Positions 1 through 7,570 of a DNA stretch of 64,000 bases are shown piece by piece. Numbering within the stretch: position 1 is the first letter of the stretch; every line of letters begins with the position of its first letter. The notes under the pieces are model-generated. The model saw only the letters and a program-made list of their open reading frames with translations. It did no database searches and was not told the DNA's origin. Both the position numbers and the translations under genes were made by a program. Origin of the DNA: RYN-230 sp963834515 (GTDB lineage Bacteria > Actinomycetota > Actinomycetes > Streptosporangiales > Streptosporangiaceae); assembly GCA_963834515.1 (NCBI GenBank), contig CAWICB010000009.1:62001-126000 (forward strand), given 5' to 3'.

Positions 1-73
1 AGACCGCGGCCACCAGCAGCGCCGTCGGGGAGATCGCAGCCAGCACGGCCAGGCCGGCCGCTTCGCCGAGCAT
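1..73 (-). CDS. N-terminus of a GAP/Sap-type membrane protein (partial)
   Basis: The 24 visible codons begin with ATG at 73 and run off the window edge. They encode MLGEAAGLAVLAAISPTALL, a hydrophobic first helix with the S-P-T-A-L pattern typical of GAP-family (Sap, sulfolipid-1-addressing) six-helix membrane proteins. The start lies only 5 nt beyond the stop of the upstream gene (79-1470), so the two are probably one transcript and translationally coupled. The family assignment rests on a short stretch and is tentative. Confidence 0.5.
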   Translation of the reverse strand, partial: MLGEAAGLAVLAAISPTALLVAAV

Positions 74-78
74 CGGGT

Positions 79-1470
79 TTAGCTGCCGCCGTGACCGGCC
101 GCCTGGGGCGTGGCCGGGACCGGCGCCGGGGGACGCCCGATGAGCTCGATGAGGCCGAGCACCACGAGCAGCAGGATGGCCAGCAGGATGGCCGAGCCGA
201 CGCTCGGCGTGGCCAGGAACACGAAGATCAGCGCGAACAGCGCCACCGCGGCGATGCGCAGCGCGGTGCGGTGCGCATACGTCCACGCTCCGACCGGGCC
301 GGTGCGCAGCCCGGCCCGCTCGCCGCCGGACCGCAGCCAGCCCAGGCCGCTGCTCAGCGCGTGCCGGGTGCGCACCGCGGTGACCGACGGGCCGGTGAAG
401 AACGCGGCGATGGCCACGATCAGGCCGACCACCAGCACGGTGCGCAGCCCGTCCTTGATGAACCGGACCAGGGTGTCGTACAAGACGGCGGCCGCGGTGC
501 TCGGCAGCACACTGCTCGGCACGCTGTTCAGGTAGATGCTGCGGGCGATGGCCAGCGCGATGCCCAGCACCAGCATGGACGCGGCGAGGCCCAGCGCGGC
601 CCCGACCAGGGCCCGCCGGTGATGGCGCGCGATGTAGATCCCGGCGCCCAGCAGCAGCAGCGTGAGGATCGGCAGGACGATCTTCAGGTCGTTGATCAGC
701 CGGTACCCGGTCTGCGCCTTGACCAGGTACTTGTCCGAGAACAACGGGAACGTCGGGTTGATGGCCGGGATGCTGTTGATGATCGTGAAGCCGCGGGCGG
801 CCAGGTCCTTCTTGACCGTGTCGATGATCGGCCCGAGGTTCAGCACCACCATGCCGTTGCTGGTGGTGAGTACCCCGCTGCCCTGGCCGGACAGCGCCTT
901 GACGAGCTGGGCGTGCGTTCTGCGGTTCAGCTGCACCCACAAGTTGGCCACCTGCGGGCTCTTGACGATCTTGCCTATCTGAGTGTGGATGAAGCCGTAT
1001 ATCGCGCCGGCCAGTGAGCCGGAGAACGTGTGCAGCAGCGTGGCGACCCGCGGGAAACCCTTGCTGTTCAGCGTGTCCGCAGCCTGGTTGGTCAGCGACT
1101 GGATGGGCAGCCGGGCGTCGATCTGGGCGCTGATCTTGTCGGTCAGTGCGCTCTGCACGGCCGGCTGGTGGATCAGCGGGGTCACGTTCTCCACGTACCG
1201 GTTGGTGTTCGAGACCTGGTTGGCGGTCCATACCGCGAGCACCGAGATCGGCGCCAGGATGCAGCCCAGCACGATGAGCACGGTGGCCACCGGCGCCCGC
1301 CAGCCGACCCGGCGGCGCGGTGGTGGCGCGGCCGCCGCCGGCTTGTTTTTCAGCTCGTCGACCTCGGCGCGGAGCTGCTCGAGCTCGGCCCGCTCGTCCG
1401 CGGAGAGACCGGGGCTCACCGGGGTCTTCCCATCTGGCGGGTTGCCTGTGTTACTGCCGACCTCAGACAT
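79..1470 (-). CDS. conserved actinobacterial multi-helix membrane protein
   Basis: I chose ATG at 1470 because AGGAGGTGG precedes it at good spacing. Upstream in-frame codons look like non-coding translation. The 463-aa product has a charged, coiled-coil-like N-terminus (ADERAELEQLRAEVDELK), a proline/arginine linker and a first transmembrane helix near residues 55-80. A long extracytoplasmic domain of about 200 residues follows, rich in I, V and Q, and then four hydrophobic helices in the C-terminal third. This topology is that of conserved hypothetical actinobacterial integral membrane proteins. No catalytic motif is visible and I assign no function. It lies immediately upstream of the GAP-family gene and is divergent from the gene at 1867. 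Confidence 0.75.
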   Translation of the reverse strand: MSEVGSNTGNPPDGKTPVSPGLSADERAELEQLRAEVDELKNKPAAAAPPPRRRVGWRAPVATVLIVLGCILAPISVLAVWTANQVSNTNRYVENVTPLIHQPAVQSALTDKISAQIDARLPIQSLTNQAADTLNSKGFPRVATLLHTFSGSLAGAIYGFIHTQIGKIVKSPQVANLWVQLNRRTHAQLVKALSGQGSGVLTTSNGMVVLNLGPIIDTVKKDLAARGFTIINSIPAINPTFPLFSDKYLVKAQTGYRLINDLKIVLPILTLLLLGAGIYIARHHRRALVGAALGLAASMLVLGIALAIARSIYLNSVPSSVLPSTAAAVLYDTLVRFIKDGLRTVLVVGLIVAIAAFFTGPSVTAVRTRHALSSGLGWLRSGGERAGLRTGPVGAWTYAHRTALRIAAVALFALIFVFLATPSVGSAILLAILLLVVLGLIELIGRPPAPVPATPQAAGHGGS

Positions 1471-1499
1471 CAGGCCACCTCCTGCGGCCGGGGACCCTG

Positions 1500-1565
1500 A
1501 ACAAGCCTGCCGCCGCGGGCACCTGTGCCCCCCGGTTGCGGGTGCCCCTCGGCGGCAGGCTTGTT
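1500..1565. promoter_or_regulatory. large perfect inverted repeat (hairpin) in the leader of the 79-1470 gene
   Basis: The 16-bp arms AACAAGCCTGCCGCCG (1500-1515) and CGGCGGCAGGCTTGTT (1550-1565) are perfectly complementary. A second inner stem pairs GGGCACC (1517-1523) with GGGTGCC (1540-1546). The structure sits 30 nt upstream of the minus-strand start at 1470, between divergent genes. It could be an attenuator or terminator for minus-strand transcripts, or a bidirectional insulator. The structure is read directly; its role is inferred. Confidence 0.6.
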
Positions 1566-1866
1566 TACCGTGTCCGAGCCAGCCAGGCAGCCGCCTCCCC
1601 CGGACCGGGTGAAAGCTGGCCGGGCCGGCCAGGGCGGAAGTTCGCGCGAATCCAGCCCGGGTCAGGGATTTGGGCGATTGCTGCCACTGTGACAGCGGCC
1701 ATAACATGGTCAGACTGGGCTGGCTGAGCCAGGTGCGGATGAGGTCGGCGGGCTCACCCCTCACGGGTGAGGCAGTGACCGGCCTGGCCCGTCATAGTCC
1801 ATCCAGGCGCAAGCCACCAGCCGGGTGGCGTGCGCTTCCTGGTGCGAGCCCGAAAGGAGGCCGCCG

Positions 1867-2094
1867 GTGACCATTGGCGGTAGCGCAGCACTGATCATCA
1901 TTGGCGCCATCCTCCGCTTCGCCATCACCTGGACCCCTAAGAACGTCAACTTGCAGGTCATCGGCGTGATCCTGATGATCGGCGGGGTGGCCGGGCTGTT
2001 CGTGTCCATCGGCATGATGTACCTGCGGCGGCGCCAGCAGACGGCGACCGAGGTGACCGAGCAGCGCCGCTACGTCGAGCCGCCGCGGATGTAG
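1867..2094 (+). CDS. small DUF6458-like membrane protein
   Basis: The 75-aa product starts at GTG 1867, placed by a strong AAAGGAGG ribosome site ending 6-7 nt upstream. It begins TIGGSAALIIIGAILRFAI, has two transmembrane helices (about residues 5-22 and 32-52) and ends in a basic, Arg- and Gln-rich cytoplasmic tail. Small actinobacterial proteins of the DUF6458 type share this IGGS/IxxGAIL opening and two-helix layout. The function of that family is unknown. It is divergent from the gene at 79-1470 and appears monocistronic. Confidence 0.75.
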   Translation: MTIGGSAALIIIGAILRFAITWTPKNVNLQVIGVILMIGGVAGLFVSIGMMYLRRRQQTATEVTEQRRYVEPPRM

Positions 2095-2686
2095 GACCGG
2101 CCCAGCATCCCGTTGTGGATGAGAGCGCGGGCTTCGGCTTCGCTTTCGCGCTGCAGTGGTCTCAGCTTCCTGGCCGCGGCTGGAACCGTCTTGGGGTCGA
2201 GACAGGCCCGGAAGACTACGTCGAGGAGCGCACGCCTGAACAGCAGCCCACCCGGGCAGGCATGCGGTCAACGTTATCGGGACATGACACGAGGACCCGC
2301 CTCCGCTTGTCGCGGATCTCGATTGCGCGGTGCGCGAGCCGATCCGCTGCTCCGCGTCTGTCCGGGTCCTCTGTCACCATCAGTCCATCCCATCGCAGGA
2401 ACGTCCGCCATGGGCCAACGTCACTCCTGTGCAGGACGTTCGGCCGGCCCGGAGGCCACGGCCACCGGCGCTACCGGTAACCCCGCTTGAGCAGGTAGCT
2501 GGCTCCTGCACCGCGCCGAGGTGGGTGACCGGAGCCGTTTCATGCCGGAGCGGACGGGCACGGCAATACCTGCGGCTGCGGCAGCCGGTGTGCCGTGCTG
2601 GCCGGGCGTCTGGGCTGCTCCAGGGTGAGCAGGTCAGGCTTGGTGCGCTTGCTGGCGCGGGCCAACGGCGAGTCCCCGGGAGGCAC
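2095..2686. other. intergenic stretch without a convincing gene
   Basis: About 590 bp lie between two plus-strand genes. Open frames exist but show no family signature, ribosome site or consistent codon bias. A short plus-frame stretch from about 2115 (DESAGFGFAFALQWSQLPG) looks faintly coding and could be a decayed fragment. I see no terminator or known RNA motif. Confidence 0.4.
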
Positions 2687-3424
2687 GTGATAAGGATCGG
2701 GACTTCTGGCTGGAGTTATGACCACTGGGCGCCTGAGCTATACCCGCCTGGGCTCCCGGCCGGTGACCGGCTGGCGCGCTACGCGGCTGCCTTCAGCACG
2801 GCTGAACTCAACAGCAGCTTCTACCGCTGGCCCGGGCCAGCGGCGTTCCGCCGCTGGCGGCAGAAATTGCCGGACAGTTTCTGCTTGTCGGTCAAGGCAC
2901 CGCGCGGGCTGACCCATGGCCGCAGACTGTACGGACCGGAGGTGTGGATCGAGCGCATCGGCGCAGGCTGGCACGAGCTGGGTGGCAAGCGGGCTGTGCT
3001 GCTGGTCCAGCTCGCGCCGTCACACGCACGCGATGATGCGCGGCTCGCCTATTTCCTCCGGATGGTCCCCGACTGGATACGGCTTACCGCCGAATTCCGG
3101 CATCCCAGCTGGCATTGCGAGGAGGTCTTCGCACTGCTGGCGGCGCATGGTGCCGGTTATTGCGTGATGAGTGGCGCGAACCTGCCGTGCATACTGCGAG
3201 TTACCACCGACTTCGCCTATGTGCGAATGCATGGCCCAGATCATCATCAGCTGTACGCCGGTTCCTACAGCGATGCCGACCTGACCTGGTGGGCTGACCG
3301 GGTTCAGGAGTGGAACGCGGCGGGCAAAGACGTGTTCGTGTATTTCAACAACGACGGCAACGCGAATGCCGTGCGGAATGCACGGGCTCTCAACACCCTG
3401 CTGCGCCAGCAGGCCCGGCACTAG
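2687..3424 (+). CDS. DUF72 (YecE-type) TIM-barrel protein
   Basis: The 245-aa protein begins VIRIGTSGWSYDHW, the DUF72 hallmark (IGTSGWSYxxW). Further family features follow: ELNSSFYRWP (the E-x-N-x-x-F-Y motif), LLVQLAPS, LTAEFRHPSW (E-F-R-H-x-S-W) and YVRMHGPD, and near the end VFVYFNNDGNANAVRNA, the F-N-N-D/x-x-G-x-A-x-x-N-A signature. DUF72 proteins are TIM-barrel proteins of unresolved biochemical function. GTG 2687 is the start because the family motif begins four residues later; GGGAGG lies just upstream. The stop codon TAG at 3422-3424 is supplied by the left end of the inverted-repeat element (CTAG at 3421-3424), so the element inserted exactly at the gene's end. Confidence 0.9.
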   Translation: MIRIGTSGWSYDHWAPELYPPGLPAGDRLARYAAAFSTAELNSSFYRWPGPAAFRRWRQKLPDSFCLSVKAPRGLTHGRRLYGPEVWIERIGAGWHELGGKRAVLLVQLAPSHARDDARLAYFLRMVPDWIRLTAEFRHPSWHCEEVFALLAAHGAGYCVMSGANLPCILRVTTDFAYVRMHGPDHHQLYAGSYSDADLTWWADRVQEWNAAGKDVFVYFNNDGNANAVRNARALNTLLRQQARH

Positions 3425-3475
3425 TGTCCTGGGTCGTTAATTCGCCGGCAGTAGGCAGGGAGGATGTCGAGGATC
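3421..3475 (+). repeat. left terminal inverted repeat
   Basis: This is the left 55-bp arm of the element, pairing with 4130-4184. The three mismatches are at arm positions 32, 39 and 44. The arm overlaps the DUF72 stop codon. Confidence 0.85.
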
Positions 3476-3501
3476 CCGTTGAACGGCCGCTCCGGGCGAC
3501 G

Positions 3502-3996
3502 CTACCGGACGATCTCGACCAGGAGGACCCAGGCGCTATAGACGGCGCCGGCGATGCCGAGCAGGGCGGTGGGCACGAGCCAGTAGAGACCACCGCTCCA
3601 GTGCGCCGCCAGGGAGACGCCAGCAATCATGCCGGGGACAAGAGCGACGCCGCTTGCGGCCGCCCGCGACACCGACCACCGCACCGGCGAGTCCGGATTC
3701 TGCCGCTGGAACTTGAGCTGGCTCCGGGCCGTGATCGCCGTCAAGGGCACGGCGATGACCAAGATCTCGGCGCCGAGCAGTTCAACATCCTGCGGGACGA
3801 GGGCGAGCGCGGAGCTGATCATGACGAACAGCAGAATGGCCAGAGTTTCCGCCGCGCGAGCGGGAAGCATGGTGTTCTTGAGTATGTTGTCGAGGTTGAT
3901 CGACACCGCGACGAACAGCAGCCCGGCGAGCGCCGCCGCGGCCCCGGTCACCGCAGCGAAGAACGCCGCCCACGTGGCGGGGTCATATCCGTGCAT
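3502..3996 (-). CDS. passenger membrane protein of the inverted-repeat element
   Basis: ATG 3996 is preceded by GAAAGGG at about 9 nt and gives a 164-aa protein. It has about five hydrophobic helices: residues 6-32 (FFAAVTGAAAALAGLLFVAVS), then around 48-66, 72-88, 112-128 and 135-158. The opening helix with the G-LLFVA(V/I)S-N pattern is common in conserved actinobacterial hypothetical membrane proteins. No catalytic or transport signature is visible. It is the only gene between the inverted repeats, and its stop lies 27 bp from the left repeat. Whether it helps mobility, gives the host a benefit, or is an accidental passenger cannot be told. Confidence 0.7.
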   Translation of the reverse strand: MHGYDPATWAAFFAAVTGAAAALAGLLFVAVSINLDNILKNTMLPARAAETLAILLFVMISSALALVPQDVELLGAEILVIAVPLTAITARSQLKFQRQNPDSPVRWSVSRAAASGVALVPGMIAGVSLAAHWSGGLYWLVPTALLGIAGAVYSAWVLLVEIVR

Positions 3997-4129
3997 CGAG
4001 GCGGCCCTTTCATGAGCGTGACTGCCGGACAACCTTAAGCTGTCCCGGTCTGACCCGGTCGGCGGGACGCCAGGTGGGGCCGCAGCTGCCACAATCACAG
4101 GCTGCGCCGATCCAGGTGGCGGTCGGCCA

Positions 4130-4184
4130 GATCCTCGACACCCTCGCTGCCTGCTGCCGGCGAATTAACGACCCAGGACACTAG
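4130..4184 (-). repeat. right terminal inverted repeat
   Basis: This is the right 55-bp arm, the reverse complement of 3421-3475 with three mismatches, ending in CTAG at 4181-4184. Confidence 0.85.
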
Positions 4185-4302
4185 AGGGTGGCGGCAAGGT
4201 GGTGCCGTCCCCACCCACTGATGGCTGGCGTTCTGGCCGGTTATGGTCTCGCAGCTGGCGCCGGTACGTTGCCGGTAGCAAGACCCTCGAATGTGATGGG
4301 AG

Positions 4303-5133
4303 ATGATGCCGGTGGCGGACGGGGCGGCTGATCCGGCTGGGCCGGGTCCTGAGCTGGACACGACGGTGTCGCATTCGGCGCGGATCTGGAATTACTGGCT
4401 AGGTGGCAAGGACAACTACGCCGTCGACCGGGAGGCTGGCGACAAGGTGGCCGGGATGCTGCCGAGCATCGTGACGCAGGCCCGGGCGGACCGGGCCTTC
4501 CTGGGCCGGGCGGTCCGGTACCTGGCCGGTACGGCGGGTATCCGCCAGTTCCTGGACATCGGCACCGGGCTGCCAACAGCGGACAACACCCATGAGGTGG
4601 CCCAGCGGGTGGCACCGGAGTCGCGGATCGTCTACGCCGACAACGATCCCCTGGTGCTGGCGCACGCCCGCGCGCTGCTCACCAGCACCCCCGAGGGGGC
4701 CTGCGACTACGTCGAAGGCGATCTGCGTGACCCGGACGCGATCCTGGCCGAGGCGGCGCGGACGCTCGACTTCGGCCAGCCGGCCGGCCTGATGCTGCTG
4801 GGCATCTTGCACCACATCTCCGACACCGGCGAGGCGCATTCGATCGTGAAGCGGCTGGTGGCGGCGCTGGCCCCGGGCAGCTTCGTGGTCATCAACCACT
4901 CGACCAGCGCTGTGCACGGCGCGGCCATGGAAGAGGCGGTGCGGCACTGGAACCAGGTCGGCACGCCGCCGATGACCCTGCGCAGCCCGGAGCTGATCGC
5001 CGGCTTTTTCGGCGGGCTGGACCTGCTGGCCCCCGGGGTGGTGTCGTGTTCCCGCTGGCGGCCGGATCCCAGCCCGCTGGGCGAGCAGCCCGCCGAGGTA
5101 GACGAATTCTGCGCGGTCGCCCGCAAACCGTGA
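4303..5133 (+). CDS. SAM-dependent methyltransferase, DUF574/Methyltransf_19 family
   Basis: The 276-aa protein opens with a short flexible tail and then HSARIWNYWLGGKDNYAVDR, the diagnostic N-terminal motif of this actinobacterial family. The SAM site follows: FLDIGTGLPT (G-x-G-x-x), then YADNDPLVLAHARALL and the acidic DLRDP. LLGILHHI is the post-motif region. The family is expanded in Streptomyces, Frankia and relatives; its substrates are unknown and it is presumed cytosolic. Tandem ATGs at 4303 and 4306 follow GGGAG closely and either could be used. It stands alone just beyond the right end of the mobile element. Confidence 0.9.
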   Translation: MMPVADGAADPAGPGPELDTTVSHSARIWNYWLGGKDNYAVDREAGDKVAGMLPSIVTQARADRAFLGRAVRYLAGTAGIRQFLDIGTGLPTADNTHEVAQRVAPESRIVYADNDPLVLAHARALLTSTPEGACDYVEGDLRDPDAILAEAARTLDFGQPAGLMLLGILHHISDTGEAHSIVKRLVAALAPGSFVVINHSTSAVHGAAMEEAVRHWNQVGTPPMTLRSPELIAGFFGGLDLLAPGVVSCSRWRPDPSPLGEQPAEVDEFCAVARKP

Positions 5134-5238
5134 GCAACTATGACGGCGCCGCCGGCCTGAAGGATGTTCTGCCTGGGGCTTGGCTGGCGGGGGGCGGCCG
5201 CTTGACTCGGAGCGTGCTTTAGCTCGCAGACTGGCGGG

Positions 5239-6021
5239 GTGCTTACCGACGACATGCTGGCCAGCTACCTGGCCCGGATCGGCGTGCCCAGGCCCCCGGG
5301 CCTGGACGCTGAGACGCTGCGCGACCTGCACCGGGCGCACCTGGTGGCGGTGCCGTTTGAGAATCTGAACATTCACCTGGGCGAGCCGATTTCGCTGCAC
5401 GAGGCGGACCTGATCGACAAGATCGCCGGCCGTCGGCGCGGCGGCTTCTGCTATGAGCTCAACGGGGCCTTCGGTTGCCTGCTTGAGTGGCTAGGCGCCC
5501 GGGTCCGGCGTGTCTCGGCCCGCGTCTACGGCGGCGATGGCGGGCTTGGCCCGCCGTTCGACCACCTGGCGCTCCTGGTGTGGCTGCCGGACGGGACCGG
5601 CCCGTGGCTGGCCGACGTGGGGTTCGGCAGTCACAGCACATACCCGCTGCTGGCTGACGCCCGGGCCGGGCAGCCCGACCCGGGCGGCCGGTTCCTGCTC
5701 ACCGGCACGCCCGACGGCGACATCGACGTGGTCAAGGACGGCCAGCCGCAGTACCGGCTTGAGTTGCGCGAGCGGGCGCTGGCCGACTTCGTGCCTACCT
5801 GCTGGTGGCAGCAGACCTCGCCCCAGTCACATTTCACCCGGTCCGTCATCTGCTCCCGGCTCACCGGCGACGGCCGGATCTCGATCAGCGGGCACAGGCT
5901 GATCCGCGCCGTGGACGGGCAGCGCACCGAGGAGAACCTGCGTGACGACCAGGCCGTACTCACCGCCTACCTGGATCATTTCGGAATCAGCCTCGACCGC
6001 GTGCCCGGCCCGCAGAGCTAA
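5239..6021 (+). CDS. nat: arylamine N-acetyltransferase
   Basis: The 260-aa protein is a full-length NAT. It has VPFENLNIHLG near residue 38, the RRGGFCYELN motif with catalytic Cys71, FDHLALLV with His109 and LADVGFG with Asp126, which complete the Cys-His-Asp triad. NATs transfer acetyl from acetyl-CoA to arylamines, hydrazines or related amines through a Cys thioester; some actinobacterial members act in secondary metabolism or lipid-related pathways. GTG 5239 is taken as the start, with ATG 5254 the alternative. No partner gene is adjacent, so a general cytosolic acetylation role is most likely. Confidence 0.93.
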   Translation: MLTDDMLASYLARIGVPRPPGLDAETLRDLHRAHLVAVPFENLNIHLGEPISLHEADLIDKIAGRRRGGFCYELNGAFGCLLEWLGARVRRVSARVYGGDGGLGPPFDHLALLVWLPDGTGPWLADVGFGSHSTYPLLADARAGQPDPGGRFLLTGTPDGDIDVVKDGQPQYRLELRERALADFVPTCWWQQTSPQSHFTRSVICSRLTGDGRISISGHRLIRAVDGQRTEENLRDDQAVLTAYLDHFGISLDRVPGPQS

Positions 6022-6546
6022 GGAAACGGCGGCCTGCCTGATCTGGCGACCCGCCTTATGCACGCCGAGCCAGCTAGCCAGCCGGTTTTCAGCCCCGCAC
6101 GCAAACGAATATAATGCGGGTTCGCGAGCGTGACGGAAATCACCCGCAGCGCGCAGGCCGCGGCTGGCCAGGATCGACGGGCTGCTGGACTCGGCTCACC
6201 TCAGAGCCCATCTTTGCGCCGGACGGCTTCCCCCTGCAGGGCGGCGGGCAAGGTTCCTCATCGTACCTAGCCAACCATGAATTTGGTGATTATGTTCGAT
6301 GAAAGTTGTCTATACTTGTCCTGATCGAATACTGTTACGCTTCAGCCGGTCAGGCACGGGATTTATCCATGAAAAGACGGCCGGGCGCAAGCCGGGCAAT
6401 TTGGCGGCTTCGGGACATGTTTACAAATCGATGACATTCCCGGAACCCGCAGGTAAACAAGCCGTGCGATGTCAGATTCCGGGAATGGATCTCGGGCAAA
6501 GAGGTTATCCTGAGTGCGCACCCCCAAATCAAAAGGACATAAGATC
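6022..6546 (+). promoter_or_regulatory. AT-rich regulatory leader with paired TTCCNGGAA palindromes
   Basis: This 525-bp non-coding stretch is markedly AT-richer from about 6260 onward than anything near it. It holds two palindromes, TTCCCGGAA (6437-6445) and TTCCGGGAA (6477-6485), 40 bp apart centre to centre. They also pair with each other over 10 bp (6436-6445 with 6477-6486). A second pair, TGTTTAC (6418-6424) and GTAAACA (6453-6459), interleaves with it in 1-2-1'-2' order. This could be a double operator or a pseudoknotted leader RNA for the GNAT gene at 6547. A loose promoter candidate (TTGTCT, 18 nt, TACTGT) lies near 6307-6336. Confidence 0.45.
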
Positions 6547-7461
6547 ATGAATAAGCAGGCCGGCGCGCTTGCGCCGATGAGCCAGCGAGTACCCGGCAGG
6601 ACCGCGATCACCGCGGGTCAGGCCCAGCAGGCCCAGGCGCGACCCGTCTCCGGCCAGGCACTGCCCGGCGAGGTCGTGCTGCAGGACGGTACGCCCGCGC
6701 TGATCTGGCCGCTGCTGCCCACCGATGCGGGGACACTGCGCGCCATGTTCCGCCGCCTGTCGCCCGAATCGCGCGAGCACCGGTTCCTGCAGGCGCTCGC
6801 CGAACTCGATGATCCGATGATCCGTCGGCTGGTGGACAACGTTGACGGGATCCATCACATTGCCCTCCTGCTTATCGTGCTGCCTGCCGGCGGCGGGGAG
6901 GGACCAGCCGGGGTCGCCCGGCTGCTGCAGTATCCCGATGATCCGGCCACCGCCGACATCGCCGTCACCGTCGTCGATGACTGGCAAGGGCGCGGCGCCG
7001 GCACTGCGCTCGTCTCGGCGCTCATGCAGCAGCGCCCGGCGGCGGTCACCCGGCTGTGCACGCTGGTCGCCGCCGACAACCGCGCGTCGCTGGCACTGCT
7101 CGCCCGGGCCGGGCGCGTGTCGCTGGGCCGGCCGGAACGGGGCGTGCTCGATGTCACGGTCGACCTCCCCGCGGCGGCCCCGGCGCGCAGCGCGGCAGAG
7201 AAGGTGGCTGACTTCTGGGCCGAGGGCGCGCTGAAGTTCATAGACCAGACCCATCTGCTGCTCAAGCTGCCCCAGGCCGACCGGATCCCCGCGGTTGACC
7301 GGTACTTCGAGTTCGTGCAGCGGATGGTGGCGATGAACCGCGATCTCACCGTCAAATGGGTGGCGGCGGCGAGCGCGCTGCCTGGTGCGGTCTGGCCGCA
7401 GGTCCCGGTCGAGTCGCCTGGCCACGTCGTGCCTGAGCGCGCCGCCATGGCCGGACGCTGA
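6547..7461 (+). CDS. GNAT acetyltransferase with helical C-terminal extension
   Basis: ATG 6547 follows AAAAGGA (6531-6537) and gives 304 aa. Residues 45-205 form a GNAT domain: WPLLPTDAGTLRAMFRRLSPESREHRF, the opening typical of Pat-like acetyltransferases, and an acetyl-CoA loop VVDDWQGRGAGTALVSALM (Q-G-R-G-A-G). The last 75 residues form a separate amphipathic helical segment (KVADFWAEGALKFIDQTHLLLKL) resembling phasin-like or scaffold helices. The N-terminal 40 residues are Gln- and Ala-rich and probably disordered. The substrate is unknown; protein lysine acetylation is possible by analogy with Pat. Its AT-rich leader makes it stand out among neighbours and suggests conditional expression. 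Confidence 0.75.
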   Translation: MNKQAGALAPMSQRVPGRTAITAGQAQQAQARPVSGQALPGEVVLQDGTPALIWPLLPTDAGTLRAMFRRLSPESREHRFLQALAELDDPMIRRLVDNVDGIHHIALLLIVLPAGGGEGPAGVARLLQYPDDPATADIAVTVVDDWQGRGAGTALVSALMQQRPAAVTRLCTLVAADNRASLALLARAGRVSLGRPERGVLDVTVDLPAAAPARSAAEKVADFWAEGALKFIDQTHLLLKLPQADRIPAVDRYFEFVQRMVAMNRDLTVKWVAAASALPGAVWPQVPVESPGHVVPERAAMAGR

Positions 7462-7570
7462 GCCCGGCCTGACTCGGCGCAGCCGGTATCCGGGCCGTTA
7501 GGGTACTCGGGACTGCGCGGGGCCTGCCTGGTGCAGCGGCCCCGGGGATGCGGCGGGAAGGACGGCGGCG

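Larger units (their letters stand above)
3421..4184. mobile_element. 764-bp non-autonomous transposon-like element with 55-bp terminal inverted repeats
   Basis: Positions 3421-3475 and the reverse complement of 4130-4184 match at 52 of 55 positions, and both termini read CTAG followed by TGTCCTGGGTCGTTAATTCG. Termini at CTAG/TA are typical of the IS630/Tc1-mariner group, which duplicates TA on insertion. There is no transposase inside, only one membrane-protein gene (3502-3996, minus). The structure is therefore a MITE-like or cargo-carrying derivative mobilised in trans, or an IS whose transposase was replaced. The repeats are read directly; the family is inferred from the termini. Confidence 0.75.

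Noticed and set aside
91..1017. Long plus-strand frames antisense to the membrane-protein gene
   Set aside because: The composition is Arg/Asp/Gln-rich shadow. The minus strand has the ribosome site, helices and coding bias.
5239..6021. Antisense frames over the NAT gene
   Set aside because: The triad-bearing plus frame explains the region.
6299..6550. 83-codon frame in the AT-rich leader
   Set aside because: No ribosome site, no family and low coding bias; it overlaps the palindrome pair and the GNAT ribosome site.
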